In this document: in pieces, positions 28,211-33,047 of the stretch
Layout of the letters: every line of letters starts with the position of its first letter
Position numbering within the stretch: the stretch's first letter is position 1
NCBI GenBank assembly: GCA_014360155.1
Contig: JACIYB010000007.1
Location: forward strand, 1-33,047
Origin: Syntrophomonadaceae bacterium
GTDB taxonomy: Bacteria > Bacillota > Syntrophomonadia > Syntrophomonadales > Syntrophomonadaceae
Reading direction: 5' to 3'
DNA: 33,047 nucleotides
The notes under the pieces: model-generated
The model's database searches: none
What the model was told of the DNA's origin: nothing
The model's input: the letters and a program-made list of their open reading frames with translations, nothing else
Position numbers and translations under genes: made by a program

Positions 28211-28343
28211 GATTCCACTGCAAAAACCCTAAGTTAGGCTGTTTAAATGTATAAATATGTAGGAGCCTGTTGCCCATGCGGAAGTCTAGCGACGAATATT
28301 CATACATTTAAACCAGCAGATTATAACTTTCAGCAGTGAAATC
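28211..28343 (-). mobile_element. MITE-like palindromic element, copy 3 (133 bp, inverted, internally deleted), between spoVAC and spoVAD
   Basis: Reverse complement shares the TIRs of copies 1 and 2. Exact flanking direct repeats AACATT (28205-28210 / 28344-28349). Confidence 0.88.
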
Positions 28344-28420
28344 AACATTTATTTTTAAAATATGTATGATCCAGCTCTTAGTATTTAAGATTTGAGGTTT
28401 ACCAGGTAAGGGGGAATAAA

Positions 28421-29434
28421 ATGCCGGCTAAAAAGAAAAAGGGTATCCAGACCGTGGTGTTTGAAAACCCGCCGGTACTTACATCATGGGCATCTATTGT
28501 GGGTCCTAAGGAGGGAGAAGGTCCGTGGGGCGGGGATTTTGACTGGATACTTGAGGACTATATGTTTGGGGAGGATACGTGGGAAAAAGCTGAAAACAAG
28601 ATGTTGCGGGAGACTGTAAAATTGGCCTTGAGTAAAAATAACCTTGAACCAGATGATGCGGAAATCCTGCTGGCGGGTGATTTATTGAATCAGGTTATTT
28701 CCAGCAACTTTGCAGCCAGAGAACTTGGTATGCCGTTTTTAGGTCTGTACGGAGCCTGTTCAACAGTAGCGGAAGCGCTATTAACCGGAGCTATGCTTAT
28801 AGACGGAGGGTTTTGTGAGCGGATTGTGGCTGCTACCTGTAGCCACCATCATACAGCAGAAAGACAGTTTCGTTTCCCTACTGAACAGGGTACACAGCCA
28901 ACACCAAGCACCCAGTGGACGGTTACGGGAGCAGGTGCAATAGTTTTGGAATTTCTAGGGGTTGGCCCCCGCATTACTAGTGCTACCATAGGCAGGGTAA
29001 TAGATATGAAACAAAACGATATGACTGATATGGGCAGTGCTATGGCACCGGCCGCTGCGGATACTATTAAGGCCCATTTCCATGATTTAGACATACCGTC
29101 TGATTATTATGACCTGGTTGTAACTGGAGACCTGGCTAAAGTAGGTATGGCCATCCTCGAACGGTTATTGGTAAGAGAGGGGCTTACTCCTAAGCCTAAC
29201 TACAGCGATTGTGGTGTGCTGATTTTCGACGAGAGCCAGGGCGTAAATTCCGGTGGCAGCGGCTGCGGTTGTGCTGCCTGTATGTTATGTGGGCCCCTGC
29301 TGAAAAAAATGGTGAAAGGGGAAATAAACAAACTTCTTTTGGTTGCTACGGGTGCTTTGATGAGCCCTACCGCCAGTTACCAGGGAGAAACTATCCCTGG
29401 AATAGCTCATGCTGTGGCTATTGAAAATTACTGA
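28421..29434 (+). CDS. spoVAD: Stage V sporulation protein AD
   Basis: Thiolase-like; LGLYGACSTVAEALLTGAMLIDGG, ATCSHHHTAERQFRFPTEQG. Confidence 0.96.
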   Translation: MPAKKKKGIQTVVFENPPVLTSWASIVGPKEGEGPWGGDFDWILEDYMFGEDTWEKAENKMLRETVKLALSKNNLEPDDAEILLAGDLLNQVISSNFAARELGMPFLGLYGACSTVAEALLTGAMLIDGGFCERIVAATCSHHHTAERQFRFPTEQGTQPTPSTQWTVTGAGAIVLEFLGVGPRITSATIGRVIDMKQNDMTDMGSAMAPAAADTIKAHFHDLDIPSDYYDLVVTGDLAKVGMAILERLLVREGLTPKPNYSDCGVLIFDESQGVNSGGSGCGCAACMLCGPLLKKMVKGEINKLLLVATGALMSPTASYQGETIPGIAHAVAIENY

Positions 29435-29450
29435 TTGGAGGGGGAACGCT

Positions 29451-29810
29451 TTGGTACCACTTTATATGGCTTTTTTGGTTGGCGGAGCCTTATGCCTTAT
29501 AGGGCAGATTATCATGGATGTGACTAAACCGACTATTACACCGGGGCATATCTTGGTAGGCTATATTAGCTGCGGTGCAATCTTGAGCGGACTGGGGTTA
29601 TACCAGCCGCTGGTGAACATAGGAGGCGCGGGAGCTACTATACCTCTTTCTGGTTTTGGACATCTTTTGGCCCAAGGAACTATTAAAGCGGTGGAACAGA
29701 AGGGTTTGCTGGGGGCTTTGAGCGGGGGAGTAGAAGCGGCTGCTGCCGGAATTACTGCTGCTATTGTCTTTGGGTATGTTGCCGCGGTTTTGTTTGACCC
29801 CAAGGGGTAA
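29451..29810 (+). CDS. spoVAE: Stage V sporulation protein AE
   Basis: GGALCLIGQIIMDVTKPTITPGHILV. TTG 29451 with GGAGGGGG SD. Confidence 0.93.
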   Translation: MVPLYMAFLVGGALCLIGQIIMDVTKPTITPGHILVGYISCGAILSGLGLYQPLVNIGGAGATIPLSGFGHLLAQGTIKAVEQKGLLGALSGGVEAAAAGITAAIVFGYVAAVLFDPKG

Positions 29811-29929
29811 TTTAATAATATCTTATTAAAGCTGCAGAACGCATAAAATCAGCGGCTGAGGGCAATAAGTTTTTTTGCAGTATATTAAATCGGAAATATT
29901 TGCAAGAAGCACTTGAAGGGAGCGTTTTT

Positions 29930-31426
29930 TTGTTTAAAAAAGGTCAGCCTGTTTGTATGGGACGTGATTATGATAAAAATCTGAATATCCTAAAACGTGA
30001 ATTAGGACAGGAGGAGAATTTTGATATTATTGTCCGGGAGATTAATGTTGCAGGCAAAAAAGGGGCATTTATATGTATAGACGGCTTGGTCAAGGATGAT
30101 ATCCTGACGGAGGTCATGCAGTCTTTATACAGGCTGCCCAAAAGGGGGTTTGCTTTTCGCAGCTTTAAAACTGTTTTGGGGGAAGCGATACCCTACATTG
30201 AATTGAATGTCGAAAACAGGATAGACGAGCTTTTATACTTCGTATTGTCAGGAGCGATTATTTTTGTTGTAGACGGCAGTGATGAAGCCTTTGTTATAGA
30301 TGCCCGCACTTATCCGGCACGTGATCCGGAAGAACCGGATACAGAGAGAGTGGTCCGGGGATCAAGGGACGGTTTTACGGAAACAATTGTATTCAACACG
30401 GCTCTTTTGAGAAGAAGGATTAGAGACCCCATGCTGAGGGTTAATTTGCTGCGGGTAGGCAAGAGGTCGAAAGCTGATGTTTGTATCTGTTATCTGAAAG
30501 ACGTGGCTGATCCCTCTTTGGTTAGAGATATCAGAGAGAAGATCAGTAATATTAATATCGATGCTGTACCGATGGCGGAAAAATCGATCGAAGAACTTAT
30601 AATACCGGGAAATTCGTGGAACCCCTTCCCGCGGGTAAGATATACAGAAAGGCCGGATGTAGCAGCAGTACATTTAATCGAGGGTCATGTTCTTATCATG
30701 GTGGATACATCGCCGAGTGTGATGATAGCTCCAGCTACTTATTTTCACCATATACAACATGCCGAAGAGTATCGCCAGAATCCGCTGGTAGGAACATATA
30801 TCAGGTGGGTCAGATTTTTTGCTATAGCTGCTTCGCTAATTATTACTCCGTTGTGGCTGTTATTGGCTTTATCTCCTGAATTGCTGCCTGCATCGCTGGA
30901 GTTTATCGGGCCTAAAGAAGCGGGGAATGTTCCGCTTTTTTTCCAATTTATAATAGCAGAGATTAGCCTGGATTTGATAAGGATGGCAGCTATCCATACC
31001 CCTTCTCCTTTAGCAACGGCTCTTGGGGTTATTGCTGCCTTGTTGATAGGAGATATTGCCGTAACTATAGGGTTGTTGGCACCAGAAGTTATACTTTATA
31101 CGGCTGTAGTGGCAGTCGGCTCATATTCTACTCCCAGTTACGAAATGGCGATGGCCAACCGGCTGATGCGATTTTTTATTTTATTGGGTACAGGTTTTTT
31201 CCGTTTGCCCGGCTTCATAATAACAATCGTCATAAGCCTGCTGGTTTTGGTGTTTACTAGATCATTTAATGTTCCTTATCTATGGCCTTTAATACCTTTT
31301 AATTACAGGGCTTTTAAAAGCATATTATTACGTTCTCCTGTACCCGTTCAGGATATACGTCCGGAAATATTGCGGCCTCAGGATGCGAGCAGGCAACCTA
31401 GCCCGGCCTTTAAAAAAAGGGGGTAA
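29930..31426 (+). CDS. spoVAF: SpoVAF / GerA-family spore germination protein
   Basis: NLNILKRELGQEENFDIIVREINVAGKK; long GerA core; SGAIIFVVDGSDEAFVIDARTYPARDPEEPDTERVVRGSRDGFTETI. TTG 29930 with GAAGGGAG SD. Confidence 0.9.
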   Translation: MFKKGQPVCMGRDYDKNLNILKRELGQEENFDIIVREINVAGKKGAFICIDGLVKDDILTEVMQSLYRLPKRGFAFRSFKTVLGEAIPYIELNVENRIDELLYFVLSGAIIFVVDGSDEAFVIDARTYPARDPEEPDTERVVRGSRDGFTETIVFNTALLRRRIRDPMLRVNLLRVGKRSKADVCICYLKDVADPSLVRDIREKISNINIDAVPMAEKSIEELIIPGNSWNPFPRVRYTERPDVAAVHLIEGHVLIMVDTSPSVMIAPATYFHHIQHAEEYRQNPLVGTYIRWVRFFAIAASLIITPLWLLLALSPELLPASLEFIGPKEAGNVPLFFQFIIAEISLDLIRMAAIHTPSPLATALGVIAALLIGDIAVTIGLLAPEVILYTAVVAVGSYSTPSYEMAMANRLMRFFILLGTGFFRLPGFIITIVISLLVLVFTRSFNVPYLWPLIPFNYRAFKSILLRSPVPVQDIRPEILRPQDASRQPSPAFKKRG

Positions 31427-31431
31427 TAATT

Positions 31432-32463
31432 ATGAAAAAAGTAGGGATACCGCGCGGACTTTTTTATTACTACCATTATCCGCTGTGGAAAACTTTTTTT
31501 AAATATGTGGGGGCAGAGGTTGTTGCATCATCGGCTACAAATCGCGTTACTGTTGATAAAGGAATCGAGTTGGCAGTTGATGAAATCTGTCTGCCTATGA
31601 AAGTTTATCTAGGACATGTCGAAGAGCTCTGCCATAAAAATGTCGATTATATTTTTATTCCCCGCGTGGTAAGCATAGAATCTAAGAGCTATATATGTCC
31701 TAAATTCATGGGAGTGCCTGATATGGTGAAAGCATCTGTACCCGATTTGCCTCCCGTTATAGAGCCGATAATAGACTTAAGTAAAAATAGTAAACTTATT
31801 GAACGTGAAATAATAAGGACAGGGAGGTTATTTACGAGAAGTATCAAGGCCGTCTGGGAGGCATACCGATATGCCTGTCAGGAATTGCATATCTGCAAGG
31901 CACTGGCGCAAGAGGGGTATACTATGGAAGAGGCTATAAGGATTTGGGAAGGAGAACATATCAGCATGAGCAGGAACGGGAGATTGAATATCGGGGTTTT
32001 AGGACATGGCTATTCATTATATGATGAAACCCTCAGCATGGGCATTATAAGCCGTCTTAGGGCTATGGGATGCCGGATTCACCTACCCGAATCACTTGAA
32101 GAAAAAAGTGTGGAGTATGAGGCGTCAACTATGCCCAAAAGGATTTTTTGGACCTTGGGACGAAAAATGGTCGGCAGTGCTCTGCATATGAGTAAAAGAG
32201 ATGATATTGATGGGATAATCTATGTGGCGTGTTTCGGCTGTGGACCTGACTCTCTTGTAGGAGAGATAATCGAGAGAAAAGTGAAAAACAAACCTTTTAT
32301 GCTCATAACGATAGATGAGCATACAGGGGAAGGGGGACTGGTGACACGGCTGGAAGCTTTCTGCGATATGTTAGTACGAAGACAGCTTCTTGGAGATGAA
32401 GGCTTAAGGTTAGCGCAGGGGGATAAAAGGCGGTTAAAAAGCGGCTGTGTCTTCCGGACATAG
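31432..32463 (+). CDS. Acyl-CoA dehydratase activase-related protein (DUF2229/HgdB-like)
   Basis: MKKVGIPRGLFYYYHYPLWKTFFKYVGAEVV, DEICLPMKVYLGHVEEL, CFGCGPDSL, DEHTGEGGLVTRLEAF. Confidence 0.82.
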   Translation: MKKVGIPRGLFYYYHYPLWKTFFKYVGAEVVASSATNRVTVDKGIELAVDEICLPMKVYLGHVEELCHKNVDYIFIPRVVSIESKSYICPKFMGVPDMVKASVPDLPPVIEPIIDLSKNSKLIEREIIRTGRLFTRSIKAVWEAYRYACQELHICKALAQEGYTMEEAIRIWEGEHISMSRNGRLNIGVLGHGYSLYDETLSMGIISRLRAMGCRIHLPESLEEKSVEYEASTMPKRIFWTLGRKMVGSALHMSKRDDIDGIIYVACFGCGPDSLVGEIIERKVKNKPFMLITIDEHTGEGGLVTRLEAFCDMLVRRQLLGDEGLRLAQGDKRRLKSGCVFRT

Positions 32464-32494
32464 GAGGTTAGAAAAAAAAGGAGGCCTTTACCCG

Positions 32495-33047
32495 ATGAAG
32501 GTAACATTTCCGCATATGGGCAATTCCCACATAGCTATTAAGACACTGTTGAAAGGATTAAAATTAGAGGTTATTCCTCCACCCCCTATAACCCAGAAAA
32601 CCTTAGAACTGGGGATAAAATACTCTCCTGAGTATGCTTGTATGCCTTTAAAAATAAATATTGGCAACTTCATAGAAGCTATAGAGAGAGGGGCGGACAC
32701 CATTGTCATGGCTGGTGGTTGGGGACCGTGCCGGTTTGGTTATTATGCTGTGGTTCAAAGGGAAATACTTAAGGATTTAGGGTATGACTTCAACATGATC
32801 GTCCTGGAAGCTCCTGATTTCAAATTTTCTGAACTCCTCAAGCAAATAAGGACTTTAGGGGAAAACGTTTCACTTTGGGAAGCTCTGAGAGCTGTCAAAT
32901 TTTCTTGGTATAAGTTGAATGCCGTGGAAAGAATAGAAAAAGAATTCGCATACTGCTTACCGCGGGCAGCAGAAAAAAACGATGCTGAGAAGCTTTATGA
33001 CCGGGGTCTGCTAGAAATAGACAGGGCGAATGATAGAAGCGAAATCG
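32495..33047 (+). CDS. CoA-protein activase/DUF2229-related protein, 3' truncated by window edge
   Basis: SD aaggagg; MKVTFPHMGNSHIAIKTLLKGLKLEVIPPPPITQKTLELGIKYSPEYACMPLKINIGNFIEAIERGADTIVMAGGWGPCRFGYY. Frame open to the window end; absent from the ORF track. Confidence 0.8.
   Translation, partial: MKVTFPHMGNSHIAIKTLLKGLKLEVIPPPPITQKTLELGIKYSPEYACMPLKINIGNFIEAIERGADTIVMAGGWGPCRFGYYAVVQREILKDLGYDFNMIVLEAPDFKFSELLKQIRTLGENVSLWEALRAVKFSWYKLNAVERIEKEFAYCLPRAAEKNDAEKLYDRGLLEIDRANDRSEI

Noticed and set aside
30616-30879. ORF 30616..30879 (+), 87 aa, and similar alternate-frame + ORFs (4185..4388, 25089..25304, 29209..29424)
   Set aside because: Out-of-frame readings inside spoVAF, lapA-like, dacF and spoVAD genes.
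111-32709. The numerous minus-strand ORFs of 60-162 aa in the ORF track
   Set aside because: All lie antisense to strongly supported + strand genes, lack convincing SDs and show no recognisable domains; they are expected shadow ORFs.
1-33047. CRISPR arrays, tRNA or rRNA genes, defence systems
   Set aside because: No regularly spaced repeats, no cloverleaf-like genes noticed in intergenic gaps, and no recognised defence proteins.

Overview
The window is a Gram-positive, endospore-forming (Clostridia-like, inferred) chromosomal segment, coding almost entirely on the + strand. It is dense in conserved sporulation and housekeeping genes: lysA, recN, spoIVB, spo0A, steA/steB with two glycosyltransferases, an M20 tripeptidase-like gene, DUF3866, NUDIX, an EndoQ-like PHP protein, spoIIM, xerD, deoB, pdp, dacF-spoIIAA-spoIIAB-sigF, a dodecin, spoVAC-D-E and a spoVAF/GerA gene. 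It is flanked by a truncated RACo-like ASKHA protein on the left and two CoA-dehydratase-activase-related genes on the right. The most unusual non-coding content is a family of three MITE-like palindromic elements (2924-3074, 17316-17586, 28211-28343). They share terminal inverted repeats, two have exact 6-bp target duplications, and the two short copies look like different internal deletions of the long one. One copy sits within the spoVA operon, one abuts a probable NiCo (czcD) riboswitch, and one supplies a false start codon to the EndoQ-like gene. A second unusual pattern is that recN and spoIIAB both have a strong Shine-Dalgarno separated from ATG by a perfect hairpin plus a 7-nt linker. 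Folding would restore near-optimal spacing. There is also an exact SigF-consensus promoter upstream of spoIVB and a good SigH-like promoter upstream of spo0A. No tRNA, rRNA or CRISPR array was seen. All assignments come from reading the sequence; no database search was run.
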